Shown: positions 12,301-23,700 of the stretch, one piece after another
How the letters are laid out: every line of letters begins with the position of its first letter
How positions within the stretch are numbered: position 1 is the stretch's first letter
Origin: Puccinia triticina
Lineage: Eukaryota; Basidiomycota; Pucciniomycetes; Pucciniales; Pucciniaceae
Reading direction: 5' to 3'
NCBI RefSeq assembly: GCF_026914185.1
Contig: NC_070560.1
Span: 5,509,501 to 5,573,500, forward strand
DNA length: 64,000 bases
Translations under genes and position numbers: made by a program
The notes under the pieces: model-generated
The model's database searches: none
Told to the model about the DNA's origin: nothing
The model's input: only the letters and a program-made list of their open reading frames with translations

Positions 12301-12476
12301 CCGGGCCGACGAAGACTGCTGGCAAGAAGAGGAAGACCGCCGCCGCCGCGCCCGCCGCGGGGCCAGCTGGCGCCAAGAAATCGGCCAAGGCGCCCGCTAA
12401 GAAGGCGAAGGCTAAGCCCGCCCCCGCCGCCGTTCCTCCCCCCTCCAACGGGCCCTTGGGCCCCCCCGCACTCTAG
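6391..12476 (+). CDS. INO80: INO80 chromatin-remodelling ATPase
   Basis: This is the catalytic subunit of the INO80 nucleosome-remodelling complex, nuclear, sliding nucleosomes and exchanging H2A.Z. Exons: 6391-6543, 6613-8400, 8474-8660, 8733-8900, 8973-9134, 9212-9390, 9460-9714, 9801-9969, 10033-10828, 10902-11637, 11714-12020, 12100-12476. All phases agree and give 1758 residues. Order: low-complexity N-terminus with a charged coiled coil (~residues 140-230), the DBINO region (~560-700, ending [14 protein letters not shown]), the SNF2 ATPase lobe 1 with ADEMGLGKT and LDEAQ, a long insertion between lobes (family hallmark), lobe 2 ending in [14 protein letters not shown], and a Lys/Ala-rich tail. 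Introns at 8661, 9391 and 9970 keep frame and could be missed. The DBINO region plus split ATPase separates it from SWR1. Start: first ATG of exon 1; upstream ATGs are possible. Confidence 0.97.
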
Positions 12477-13501
12477 CAAGCCCACCCTCTTTTCTCCTCT
12501 CTCCCCCGCGCAACCCCTCGCTGCTTGTCCAATCCTCTCCGCATCAGTCATGATTAGTGTTGTTTCCCTCCCCTCCCGGCTCTCCTTTTTTGCCCCCTCC
12601 CCCCTTCGTCATGTTCCTTCTTCCTCCGGCCACATAGATACATACAGCGCCCTCCTGTTGTCCCTTTCGCTGTGCATGTAAAGAGTGGTCTAAAGCTTGG
12701 ACGACGTAGTGGATAGACGGTCTTCCTCATCGATGCATATACACACACTCACACTTAGTTACATATTCTCCTAGTCCGCTTTCTTCTCCCCTCCTTCATT
12801 CCTGCTGTTTCCCACTATATAAATCCATCAGAAATCCGCCGCTTTCCTCGCTTGTCTCTCCCGCTTTTTCTTCTGGTGTAGAATTGTTCAGATCGTGTGT
12901 CTATTAATTTTGCGGCAATTGCTCTATACTGTCACCAGGAATCTCCAGTCCATCAGTTCTGTTTCCCTTGTGTGTGTGTGTGTGTGTTTTTGGTGCTCCA
13001 GGAAGAGGTGGCTTGGAGTGATGATCTGAGAGGGTGCAACTTGCTCAGGATCTTGGCAGGGAGGGTTGATGAAAACACCCTTTTATAGCCGTACGCAGAC
13101 TTTTGGCCACAGGACCTCAGCAATTAGGTCGGTTCACAGTTGAAAGTCTTCAGCAACAGGAAAATTTAGGGAAATTTCAAACCAGCAGAGCATTTAATGT
13201 TACTAGCTCAAGCCAATTTGGCTGGGGAGTTAGTAGTGAATTTCCGAAACCAGCAAGCAGCTGCCAGCGGTCACGCCGATGGTCAAATGTGAACTGTCCT
13301 ATATCATCAACCTTTTCTGAGTTCATCCCAGAACTGGGCGCGTTTGATTGGTTGGATTTTGATTTTGCATAAACCCAAATACATATTTATTTTTTTCCCG
13401 AGGCAATTCCAGGAAACTCAAGTCAAGACCACCACCCCGAAGGCCGCCAAACTCGACCACAGCCGCCGTCCCTGAAACAACCGAAGAACCCAGCGGAAAG
13501 C
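12477..13501. other. INO80 downstream region and presumed YAH1 promoter
   Basis: This is C/T-rich DNA with a short TG-repeat near 12972-12988. No gene is supported. The 3' end of the INO80 transcript and the start of the ferredoxin transcript must lie here. Confidence 0.5.
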
Positions 13502-14538
13502 ATGAGCTTCTTACGGCTCCTGGTCCTCAAGAAATCGCTCTCGATCGGGTTGAACAGTGCTCGAGAGGTGGTCTCCAAACCTCCATCCGGCGTCAAACCC
13601 ATGTCCCTTCGGCTCTTCCACGATACCCGATGTGAGCCTGCCATAATCCTCGCTGCACACCCGGCCATCACCTCGCTGTCCTGACGCTAATCCATACTCG
13701 ATTTTTTGGGGACGTTCATCTGTTTGCAGTTATTCAGCATGGCGGGAAAGGTAGACCGGCTCCTGGCACCGGGTTAGAAAAAGTTGATTCATCCTTAAGA
13801 AAAAAAAATACACACTTCATGCAGAATTATAGAAAGGAACTGCACGAAGGCAACCATAGGGCAAAGACACTGAAACATGATTTGGGTCCGATTTTTGAAC
13901 CAATTAAATTGGTAATAGGATCAAGGTGTTCTTCAAAAATCATAAAGGAGAGCTGATCAAGGAGGTCGAAGGAAATGAGGGCGACGACATGGTCGACCTG
14001 TCGTGGGAATGGGACCTAGATATTGAAGGTAAAGAGATCTCCACAAACAATCTCCGCCGGAAGCGGAAGCGGTTTTCCTGACTCGATTCATACCGATACC
14101 GCCCTCTAGCTGCTTGCGAAAAATCGATTGCTTGTTCGACCTGTCATTGCATCTTTGAGCCGGATGTTTACAACCAACTGCCCGAGCCCAGCGAAGATGA
14201 GGAAGATATGCTCGACCTTGCATTCGGCCTCACCGACACGTATGTGTACGATTTGCTGCATCTCATTTTGCTGAAAGCCGACTTCTTCTCTCTCTTGAAT
14301 CGCTTCCTCGATCCATCGTGCCTCGGAAGCTCGCGATTAGGATGCCAAGTTAAGCTGACAAAGTCTATGGACGGCACCACAGTCACGTTACCATCGGCAA
14401 CAAGAAATCTTAGGGTCGATGGTCCGTCCTTCTTTTTCTGCCCTGCTCAAGTAACTCCAAATGATCACCTAACCAGCCAATCGATTCTGATGTTCATCGA
14501 CTCTTGTCTGCTTGCTAGGATCCAAGCCCTCTCATTGA
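13502..14538 (+). CDS. YAH1: Mitochondrial [2Fe-2S] ferredoxin (adrenodoxin type)
   Basis: It is an electron carrier in the mitochondrial matrix for Fe-S cluster assembly and heme A synthesis, reduced by ferredoxin reductase Arh1. Exons: 13502-13631, 13730-13772, 13919-14028, 14110-14239, 14330-14421, 14519-14538; 174 residues, the usual Yah1 length. The first ~45 residues are basic and hydroxylated without acids, fitting a matrix-targeting presequence. Cluster ligands are visible in [13 protein letters not shown] (C-x5-C-x2-C), with the fourth Cys in [18 protein letters not shown] and the [10 protein letters not shown]-terminus are family hallmarks. The residue before the first ligand pair reads EAAC where GAC is usual. 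The tiny last exon gives a short GSKPSH tail, and retaining the last intron would change only the end. Every exon is too short to stand out without splicing. Confidence 0.95.
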
Positions 14539-14586
14539 CGACTGTTCTTGCTAGGCTCCCTTCTGCCCCCCCTACCCATGTTCATA

Positions 14587-14655
14587 CATCTTTCCTCAAT
14601 CCTCAACTCCATCTTTCCTCAATCCTCAACTCCATCTTTCCTCAATCCTTAACTC
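14587..14655 (+). repeat. Three tandem 23-bp repeats
   Basis: The unit CATCTTTCCTCAATCCTCAAC(TC) occurs three times head to tail, the third with one substitution. It lies just downstream of the ferredoxin stop codon, probably in the 3' untranslated region. Confidence 0.85.
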
Positions 14656-15346
14656 ATCTAAATAACAATACGAATCAACCTTCTTGCGCCTACCTATACC
14701 TTTGTGAACATCTCCTCTCGCCCTTCCTCTTCAGTCAGGATCAATAATAATGAGACCGTTACGTCCATCCCCGCCCGCCCATCTCTGGACCACAGTCCCG
14801 GCCAATGGCAATTGTCTATTGCTTCGTGTCTCAAGCCACTTGGCCCGTCGATGGCGCCCTAGTTGCCAAAGTCAAGGTTTTGGCAACACAGTTTAGCACA
14901 CCCCGCTCATCATGTTAGTGTTTGCAGAGATTGTATAATTGAAAGATTGAGACAAAATCGATCCAACATTTCCAAACCAAGTAGCAAGTTCCTAAATTTC
15001 AAGTCCACAAGGGTTATGGTTAAGTCAGACATTGAAAACAAATGAGTGAATCTGGATAAATGAGTGATTGAATGAGTGGATCATGACACGATATTTGAAA
15101 GACAGGGAAGAACTAGGACAAGGGAAAAAAGAGTGGGTTCTTTTGTGCGGCTGCTGTCCAGCCAAAACCTTTCATGAGTGAAGGCCAAATGAAGAAGAAA
15201 AAGTTGATGCTTGCATCATGAGCGACGAAAGTTGGAAGGTATGGACGTGTTTACGTGGAAGCTTTTTTAGTCGATTTAAGAAAGAGCTACGGGTTGTCCT
15301 GGAAATTTAAGCCTGAATTCCAGAATGGAAATTTTCCGAATAAAAT
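14656..15346. other. Convergent intergenic region between YAH1 and the GH47 gene
   Basis: It lies between two genes pointing toward each other. No coding or repeat feature was recognised; it should hold both 3' untranslated regions. Confidence 0.5.
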
Positions 15347-18300
15347 CTAACTGCTTGAGCCGGAGCGGGTGACAGCCTCTGAAACTGGAGTCTTGGGATC
15401 TTGCGAGACTGTTCGGGACCACTGTTGAATATGCGTACCACTACCTTGGGGATCGATGCCAGTGGTATTTTGCTGGCCTTTGTATTTCGAGGCCATCACA
15501 TTGGCGATTGGCGGATTCAAATAGGCAACTTGGCTGTCTTGAGGGTCTTGCCAGTTGACCACTTGGCTGTTCTTGCTTCCGGGTATCTTGAAAGGATGGG
15601 ATGCCACATTAAAGACGTATTCGTCTAATGATATGGTCTCAGGGTCCGAGAACAATAGGTAAAAGTATTTCATGCTATTGAAGTAATGGTTTTTTTGTAG
15701 TCAGTAAACCAGTAGTCTAGTTGACAAGGTATATTTCATCAAATTTTTATTCACCTTTCTGTGGATAGGGTTCCAGTGTAGCCATCAAATTTGTTACTAT
15801 CGTCATTGATGTCATCAGTGACATCTTCGATTTCAGCGAAGCCAACTTCGGTTATGGAAGCCTCGGCCCATCTGGTAAACCTGTCAGGGGAAGGTGAGTA
15901 GAGGGCTGATTCAGCTCAAACTGTTCTTTGAATTGCCTGATAAGAAGGTTGCACTGACAGTTTCCAGCCTCTCTCTTGCCATTCCCGATTTCCAGTCAAT
16001 CTCCACATGTAAAAGATCGATCTACAGGAGAAGGGGAGGAAAATCATGAGTTTGCATTCGACGCAAATACGTGGAACTCAGGAATGATGGCGCACTCGAT
16101 GGTGTTTGGTCGGTTGAGATGGCTTGGGTTGCTGATTTCGTTCATGGGAGTGGAGCTGACTTGGCGGGCTGTGAAAACCAAGAGAGAAATAAGATGTGAT
16201 GATCAGTGATGGTTGAATAAAAGCAGAAAATGGACTGGATAAAATTGTTAACTGCTTGGGGAAAGCTTACCGGATCCTTCATAATTTATGATGGTAATCT
16301 CATCCGGCCCGATTCCACCAGGACTTGTCTCGTGAACCCACAAACAAGCATCGGTTTGCTAGAAGAATAAGTCCAACCATCAAGATCAGCAAAGTGACAA
16401 GTAGGAAATGGATGCTGAGGTCAGACGGCTCACGTTCTGGGCGAAATTCAGTGGCAAGTCCTGTTGTAACAATCTGGCGCCGAGACCGATCATGGCAGCA
16501 GCCGAGCAACTCTGCTGACTGATCTTGGGGAGATAGCCAACTTTGCCCGGGAGGCTGTATGCCTCTCCAATTATGCTGAGTTGAGTACCTTGGTTATCTA
16601 CTTGGATATCTTCGGCAAGGTACTGGAAGATTGAATCGACGCTTGATGTGTAAGCTTGTTGATATCCTTTCGAGTTTCCACGCAGAAGAATAGCCTCTTT
16701 GACCTGTGGGATATAGTGTCGGCCAGTTTCAGTTGGTTCCTCCCTCTTCTTTGTTTCGGAGAAATGTATGAAATTGATCCTTACCAAGTTCTCGTAATAA
16801 CCACTCGACCTGGCGTTCAAGTTATAGACGCCCGTCATCTGAGTGGGTTCGTCAGGTTTGATTTTCTGGGGGAATAGATTTCCAAGCCTTGATGTAGAAT
16901 TCCAGCTTTGTCCTTGCAAGTATTGAGCGGCTCGGTCCACCTAATGGTCGGATTGGACTTCAGTCAGCGGCCGCTCCGGAGAATGATTCAGACATTTTAT
17001 TTACCGCATTGAAATAGTGGGCTTTTCCAGTGATTTGGGCCAATCTCGTAAACTCTAGCAGCAGACTTCCCGCCTCCGAAAGATAGGTTTCTCCTGAAGC
17101 ACCTCCGCTTGGGTTGCTGTAAATACAACGTCTTGGTTTCAGTATTCGTGTTCAAACGTTCGGTGGAGACTTCGAAATTAGACGCACGTTCCCAAATCAT
17201 AATTGGGGACGGGCACTCCCGTTTTCGTGTTGAACGCTGGTAGTAACCACTGAGCCAACTCATCGGCTTTGGAGAGCATGAGCTTGTCGCCGCTCAAGTC
17301 GTAAGCTGATAGGAGAGCTCCCAGATCTGTATCGAAAGCAAGATGTCAGTTTTATGTTTTGTTTGCCAAAAAAACCCTGCTCGGTATTAATTTGGATGGG
17401 CCGGCTCACATCTTGCACCAGATTCCAATAAGTTGATGTTGGCGTATGAATTCTTGATTTCCCCCGTGCTGCTATTGTAAATTGGTTGAGCGGAGCCAGG
17501 GTTGGACCAGTCTAGAACTCGTACATGGGTTCTGGCGTACTTTGTGGAGCAGTAAGATTAGCACATGAAAAGATACTATAAAAATGGAAAGAAAACTACA
17601 TGTCTTACATTATACTCCTGGGTCATATTCATCATGAGTAAAGTGTCCCTGTTATAATTTCAAAATTATTAGGAAGAAAATTCAGAAATGTACGACCCTT
17701 GGTGGAGGAATTGACCGAATGACTAGAGAAGTTAAAAACAAACAGGTTGTCAATGATGGTGGCGCCCCATCCTGCAAAAGCAGTCTGGCCGCGACCTGAT
17801 AATGGTCTTGTTTGGTCAAACCCCCAAGCAGTTTTTTTGTAACCTTCCCAAGTGTGACTGAAGGCGCGAATGATCCAATCCCGTCTTTCAAGATTTTTGC
17901 TTTGCAGTTCAGTGGTATCCCATGAATTGCTGTCTAGGAAGGTGCGTGATTGGATGCTGGGCAAAGGAGACATCTGGAAGTCTTGAGAGTTAGGATTCCA
18001 TTGTCCGGGGGCAGTTTGCAAATGGGCCACTCCCGAAAGCTGCTCAAGTGGAACAGGGGCTTGAAGGTTTTTCGGTTTGCTTGAAATGAACTTAGCCGGT
18101 GGCCATTGCGGAGGAGGCGGAGGATGCATGCCAGGCCGTCCGGTAGTTGAATTTGATGACGGGCTTGGCGACGGGAAGCGCTGGGCCGACAACAGGGTTA
18201 AAATCCTTGCACCCGATGGAGTTCGCGGGTCCCATGGCTGTCGAGAGTCGGGAATGGAAGCATCGTGGCTGTTGAAATGACTGATGAAGGGACCATTGGA

Positions 18301-18613
18301 GATGGGAGATTCTGCTCCCGTGCGCCCATCAGAGTCGGCAGAGCCGGAGCTATCTTTTGAAGAACAGAACAGGAGATTATCAGATTTTGAGTTGGATTTT
18401 GGGGAGGGGGGAGGGGGTATTGTTGGTGACTATCTTACCTTTCCCCCAGTTCCCGTGAAGGCCATTGACTTGCGGGTGAGGTGAAATCAGGTCAAGGACG
18501 GAATAAGACAGTAGGATACACAACAGGAGATAAAATGCCAAAGTTCCAATGCAAAGGGAAACAGCCTGCGCTATTGCAAGGGATTTCAATGGCCGTTGGC
18601 GAGGTTCGCCCAT
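15347..18613 (-). CDS. GH47 class I alpha-1,2-mannosidase, type II membrane protein
   Basis: It trims alpha-1,2-mannose from N-glycans in the ER/Golgi. Exons in reading order: 18613-18439, 18353-17744, 17648-17609, 17539-17410, 17326-17188, 17116-17005, 16940-16785, 16703-16434, 16358-16271, 16168-16096, 16021-15959, 15880-15755, 15674-15347; 769 residues. A single hydrophobic segment (~residues 13-41) near the N-terminus fits a signal anchor. A Pro/Ser-rich stem follows, then the catalytic (alpha/alpha)7 domain beginning [18 protein letters not shown]. Family landmarks include [55 protein letters not shown] and LDEYVFN. The usual calcium-binding Thr in the C-terminal NTEAHP motif is replaced: here NVASHP. 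A ~95-residue Ser/Gln-rich tail follows. Golgi mannosidase I, ER Mns1 or an EDEM-like role cannot be separated from sequence alone. Confidence 0.94.
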
Positions 18614-19917
18614 TTTTTGGTATTAAATATGTGGGGATTTTCAGAATCTTTCCCTCTACCGGTTTTAAGACGTCGCGTATAAGGAGCACACTACACGCTG
18701 GTAGAAATTTTGGCAGATAAGGAGCGTAGAAGGATTAGCAATTAGTAATCATAAATGATAATATGTATAACCTGGGATTGGGAGGTTTTGTGTCGGGGTT
18801 CAGCTGGGACACGGACAACTCTTTTGAAGTTAATCCGCCGAGGTAGGAAACCAGCGTGTTCCCCATATTGCTCCGCTCCTACTGTGAACTTGAAACACGT
18901 GAGTTTCACTGGGTGTATATACTAACCCCCGACCTTCGACCTTCGACCTTCGAAGGAGTATTGGCGGGGTCCAGTCAAAACAGTCTAGATATCTGTACCG
19001 GGAGCGTGCATACATCACTTAAGACAAATTCCATCAAAGGTTCAAGAGCTGAACTCACGTTTCATGTCGTCTTTCCAGTGGGTCGACACACCGGACTCAG
19101 GGAAGGCTTCTGGTATAGGTGTCTCATCTTCCTTGATAAGCTACTTTTCTGAAACACCTCCTCGCTGATTCTTCTTGGCTTCGACCCTGATCCTGGCATA
19201 CCTTGCCAAGACCATCTAAGACCATTTTCGTTGTAACATCCTATGGACTTACGCATACAGTAGGTGAAAAATTGGTATGCACTGCCGCGAAAATCCGGGC
19301 CGGATACGACTCATCATCACCAAGAAGTCAGGCGTAGTAAAACACCGAAAAACCCGGGATTCTCCAGAAAGCTGAAGGCCCGTATACAGCGTTGTCCTAC
19401 GAGTAATCACCCATCATACCGCGGTGATTACGACGAGATCATTGTGATTTCACCATTTGTCGGTATCACCTAGTTTCACTCCCAATGTGAGGCCGAGGCT
19501 AACTAGCAAGGAAGCATTTTGAAACGGCCTTTAGTTTTTGTATGCTGATAATGGGTTGCAGATCTGACCATTTGACAAACGAGACATATGAGCCCAGGTA
19601 CATAATTCCGGAGGATGTTGGAGGTTGGACGATAAGGACCGGACTAGCCAGCTGGCATGTACTATCAACCCGCCGGAACTGATCCATGATCCGGGTGTCT
19701 CCTCTGGGACCCGAATGTTAAGGTTTTGCAGGCCTGACAACAGGATAAAGATGATTTAAGTAGGGAAGGCTAAATATTCGAGCCGGAATGGAAGAGGATA
19801 GAAAACCCAAACTTAGCACACGCCCCTCCCGTGCTCGCGGGGTGCGAAAGAGTGCTCGGAGCCGAGCTTGACTAAAAGCCTCGCCGGAGGAAGCTTAGGA
19901 CTAATGTCACATTTATG
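18614..19917. other. Stretch without a supported gene, upstream of GH47
   Basis: It contains the GH47 promoter. A small tandem GACCTTCGACCTTCGACCTTCGA lies near 18930-18955. A 34-codon frame starting ATGTCGTCTTTCCAGTGG near 19063 ends quickly without a usable donor, so it is not called. Confidence 0.45.
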
Positions 19918-20047
19918 GTGTTCAAAATTTCATGATTTTTTTTGACATAAACTGCAATTTTGGCTGGGAGATTTCACTTGAAGTATTATATATTCATGTT
20001 GACATCTCCCAGCCAAAATTGGCTTGTCATGTCCAATTTTGAACACC
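19918..20047. repeat. 130-bp imperfect palindrome (foldback)
   Basis: The outer arms GGTGTTCAAAATT and AATTTTGAACACC are inverted repeats. A longer inner stem pairs AATTTTGGCTGGGAGAT with ATCTCCCAGCCAAAATT around a short AT-rich loop. It abuts the AGCG-rich block at 20048. It is probably a foldback MITE or the terminus of a larger element. Confidence 0.75.
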
Positions 20048-20129
20048 AGCGGTTTGCCGCGGACGCCGCTGACCGCTTTTTCAGCGTCAGCGCACTGATT
20101 TTGTGGTGCCCCAACACGGTCATAAGGAC
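20048..20129 (-). repeat. AGCG-rich repeat arm left of the Copia insertion
   Basis: The text GGTTTGCCGCGGACGCC and GCACTGATTTTG reappears, inverted, at about 24955-25100 right of the Copia element. The two arms look like ends of one element split by the Copia insertion. Confidence 0.55.
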
Positions 20130-20134
20130 CAGGT

Positions 20135-20408
20135 TCTTGTGCTCGTGCTCTGGGATGCCGGTGAAGAGAAGCAAAAGAGAGTATTGATTTCATCATCCTA
20201 GATCTAAAACAAAAGAAGGAAAAAAGAAATAGACAAGATAGTGAGAACAGATTGAGGCTTACCTGGGATGCCGGTGAAGAGAAGCAAAAGAGAGTGAGGA
20301 AAAGAGAGTTCACCGGCACCCAGGAGAGGAGTCTTTTAGAGAAACTAAGAACAGGATATAAACATAATCTAAGTACATATGCTAATACTGGAACATAACA
20401 CCATAACA
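20135..20408 (-). repeat. Copia 3' LTR
   Basis: It is the left LTR copy, 274 bp, beginning TGTTATGGTG and ending CACAAGA on the coding strand. By eye it is base-for-base the same as 24563-24836. Confidence 0.94.
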
Positions 20409-20791
20409 GCCACCCCCTCGAAAAGACTCCGACAACTGATCAAAAACTTGAGCAGAAAGAAAGAAAAGAGAAAACAAATCGTAAGAGAAAAGAAGAAAAA
20501 AAATATCAACTAGAAAACAAAGAAAGAAGAAAATAAATAAATAAATTTTAAACAATTGATAAAATGCAGGAGTGAAAGGTGAATAAAAAGAAAGAAAGAA
20601 CCAAGGACGTCCAGATAACCGCCAAAAAATAGATTGCCGCTGTCGAGCGCAAAGGAAAGAAACAAAAGGTGTCGTTATCTTAATCACACAAAAAAAAATT
20701 GGTATGAGGGAGACGGACAATCGCGGGGGGCGCATGTGTCTCGCAGCCAGCGCATGCTATCCCCCCAGGTACTTGCCATAACGTATGTCAC

Positions 20792-23700
20792 TCAACCAGG
20801 AGTAGACATTTTGAGGCTGGCTAAGATCCTCTCAAAAGGCATTGGGCCTAGCGCCTTTGTCATGATGTCGGCCGATTGAGCATTGGTTGGAACCCATTCG
20901 ATTGCAAGTCTCTTGCGGTGGAGTTGTTCATTGACATAGAAAACCTCGCGCTCCGAGTGTCTGGTGCGCTTGTTTGCCGTGTTGTCCTTCGAGATTTTGA
21001 CTGCGGCATCATTGTCGCACATGAGTTTTGGGGTGATAATTTGATTGGTCATGTCAAAGAATAGCTCTTTGAGCCACACCGAGTGCCGCGAAGCCCATCC
21101 TAGGGCCATGAACTCCGCATGACACGTTGACGTAGCTACTGACGGTTGGCGTTTGCTGGCCCACAGTATTGGCACTCCAAATAGCGTTGTGACAGATCCG
21201 TGGGTTGAACGTGCAAACTCGCCACCCCAGTTGGCATCAACCCATGTGAGCATATCATGGTCATTGGTGTTTGGTTTAATGATCAGTTCGCGACACCCAA
21301 ACGCTTTGATGTACCCAAGGGTGTGTTGTACCGCCGACCAGTGCCGTTTGGTGGGTGATTTGGCGAAGCGCGCCAGAAAACCAACAGCAAACGCTAAGTC
21401 TGGGCGCGTGGCTACTGCGAGGTAGTTCAGAGATCCGACAATGGAGAGATAACCATTAGGGTTGATGACTTCTTCGCCAGATTGGGTGGAAGTAATGGAG
21501 TTGGTGTCTTTTAATGGCACCGCTCGAGGAAGAGTTGCTTCAGTGGTAAAGGTTTCCAAAATTTTGCGCGTGAGGAAAGGTTGCGAGAGGATAATTTTCG
21601 AGGGGCTGGGCCGATCGACCTTGATTCCCACGATTGTGTGTAATGAACCTTCCCAGGTGGTTCGGAGTTTGGATTCAAGAGCTGAGCGAAACTCTTGCAT
21701 TGTGCCAGGGGAGGAGGCCGTGACCACGCCGTCGTTCACGTGAATCCACACCAGCAAGGTTTCTCCACCGCGATGCATATGGTAGAAGGAGTCGTCATAG
21801 AAGCTGACGTGGAAGCCAATACCTTCCATGACTTGCACAAAATGCTTCCACCAACAGCGACCCCCTTGCTTAGTGCCATAGAGTCCCTTATCAAGCTTGA
21901 GGGACTTGCCTTTATGTTCCTCAGGCACAAACATCCCATCCGGAACCTTGACCCACACGTCTTCATCGATTTCGCCATGTAGATACGCTGCGGTGATGTC
22001 AAAAGACTCGATTGCCCAACGATTTGATGTTGCCACTACAAAGAGCATCCGGAGGGACGCGAATGTCGCTGTTGGAGCCCAGGTGTCGTGGTAATCTTGG
22101 CCAAAAATCTGGCTGAACCCACGGACAATGTATTGTGCTTTGTATTTCTTGATTGAGCCGTCCTGGTTGCGCTTTATGTCGAAGAGCCACCTGGCGTCCG
22201 TTTCCTTTCGTCCCGCTGGCACGTGTTCGAAATGCCACACCGACATGTCCCAGATGTTTGCAAGTTCAGTCTCCACGGCTGCCGCCCATCGATCGCCATC
22301 CTTTCTGGCTACTGCACGGGCATAAGTTCTTGGAAGCAACTGGCTCCTTGTGACAGCTGACAGTCCCGTGCTTTCAGGTGATTGACTGACTAGAGTGGTC
22401 TCAGCAGTATTCGAACCAAGAACAAGTGCTGAATTAAAAATCATGGGGGCGACATCTTCAGTGTTGAGCAACTTGTCTATCGGACGCCAAACAGGTGCGA
22501 TATCCGGTGCCGAGGCCAGTTCGTCATTGTGTTGAGGAACCTGGTGATCGTTGTCCCCGTTGTTGAGAATCTTATTGAGAGATGATGATAAAGTCAGTTT
22601 GGGCTTGATTGGTTCCGGAGGGTTCACAGAGGTTTGATTGGAGTATGGAAAGGTCGCAATGGATGACTCAAAGAAGGAATTATTCGTCGGCACCCAAAAG
22701 ATCCATCCCTTGCCTCCTTGGACATAGCCCACAAGGTTGCAGCGCCAGGCACGTTGATCAGTCTTCCCTGTCCGATAAACATCTGGTTTGTGTACAAAAG
22801 CCACCTCGCCGAAGGCCCGGAGCCGATCCAAGAGGGGTTTCTTGTTAAACATAAGTTCCATGGGTGTTTTATCACCCGTCAGCGAGTTGATCAATTGGTT
22901 GTGGGTGAAGTAGCCCCACAAGTAAGCAAAACCCCAAAATTTGGTGGGTAATCCCGAAGACACTAGTGCCGTGCGCGCCATCTCACCAACAGTCCGATGG
23001 AGTCGCTCTGCCGCTCCGTTCTGTTCCGGCTCGTAGGGCATTGAGTGCTGGTGTTTGATACCTTTATCCTGCAGCCACGAAAGAAAAGCTTTTGAGGTGA
23101 ATTCGCCGCCGCCGTCCGTTCGAAATTGTTTGAGTTTCCTCCCGGTGAGTCTCTCCATCCGCTCGATGTACCGCTTAAAATTCAAGCACACTTCACTTTT
23201 AGCTTTCAGCAAGAATCCCTCGGAATAGGTGCTAGCAAGATCCCGAAAGACAACAAGATATTTAACGCCGTTGAATCCTTCAATGAATGGGCCCAGCACA
23301 TCAGAAACAATGACATCCATTGGCTGAAGCGTTGATTCTTCGGAAAGCCGTTGACCCCTGTTGCGTTTACTTTTGCTCACCAGACAGTCTTCACAGACAA
23401 AGTCTTTATTGGTTAACTTATCTGGTAGCCCTGGTAGGCTGCCCAGCGCACACATACGAATTATCCGCTTGAGACTAACGTGGCCGAGCCGACGATGCCA
23501 CATCAGTGCGTCTGAGTTCTTGATGGAAACATCACACGCGATAATTGCATTGGGGGGAGTTGAAGGATCACAGGCTTTGGAAGTGGGGGGTACATAAACG
23601 GCAGGGGAAGGCGATGACCGAGAAAATACTGGGACCTGCCACCAACGGTGAATTGGATAAGATCGAAAGCTGAAACCATTAGGGAAATGGATCGACGCGA

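Noticed and set aside
19063..19167. Short frame MSSFQWVDTPDSGK... as a first exon
   Set aside because: It ends at a TGA after 34 codons with no donor before it and no plausible following exon.
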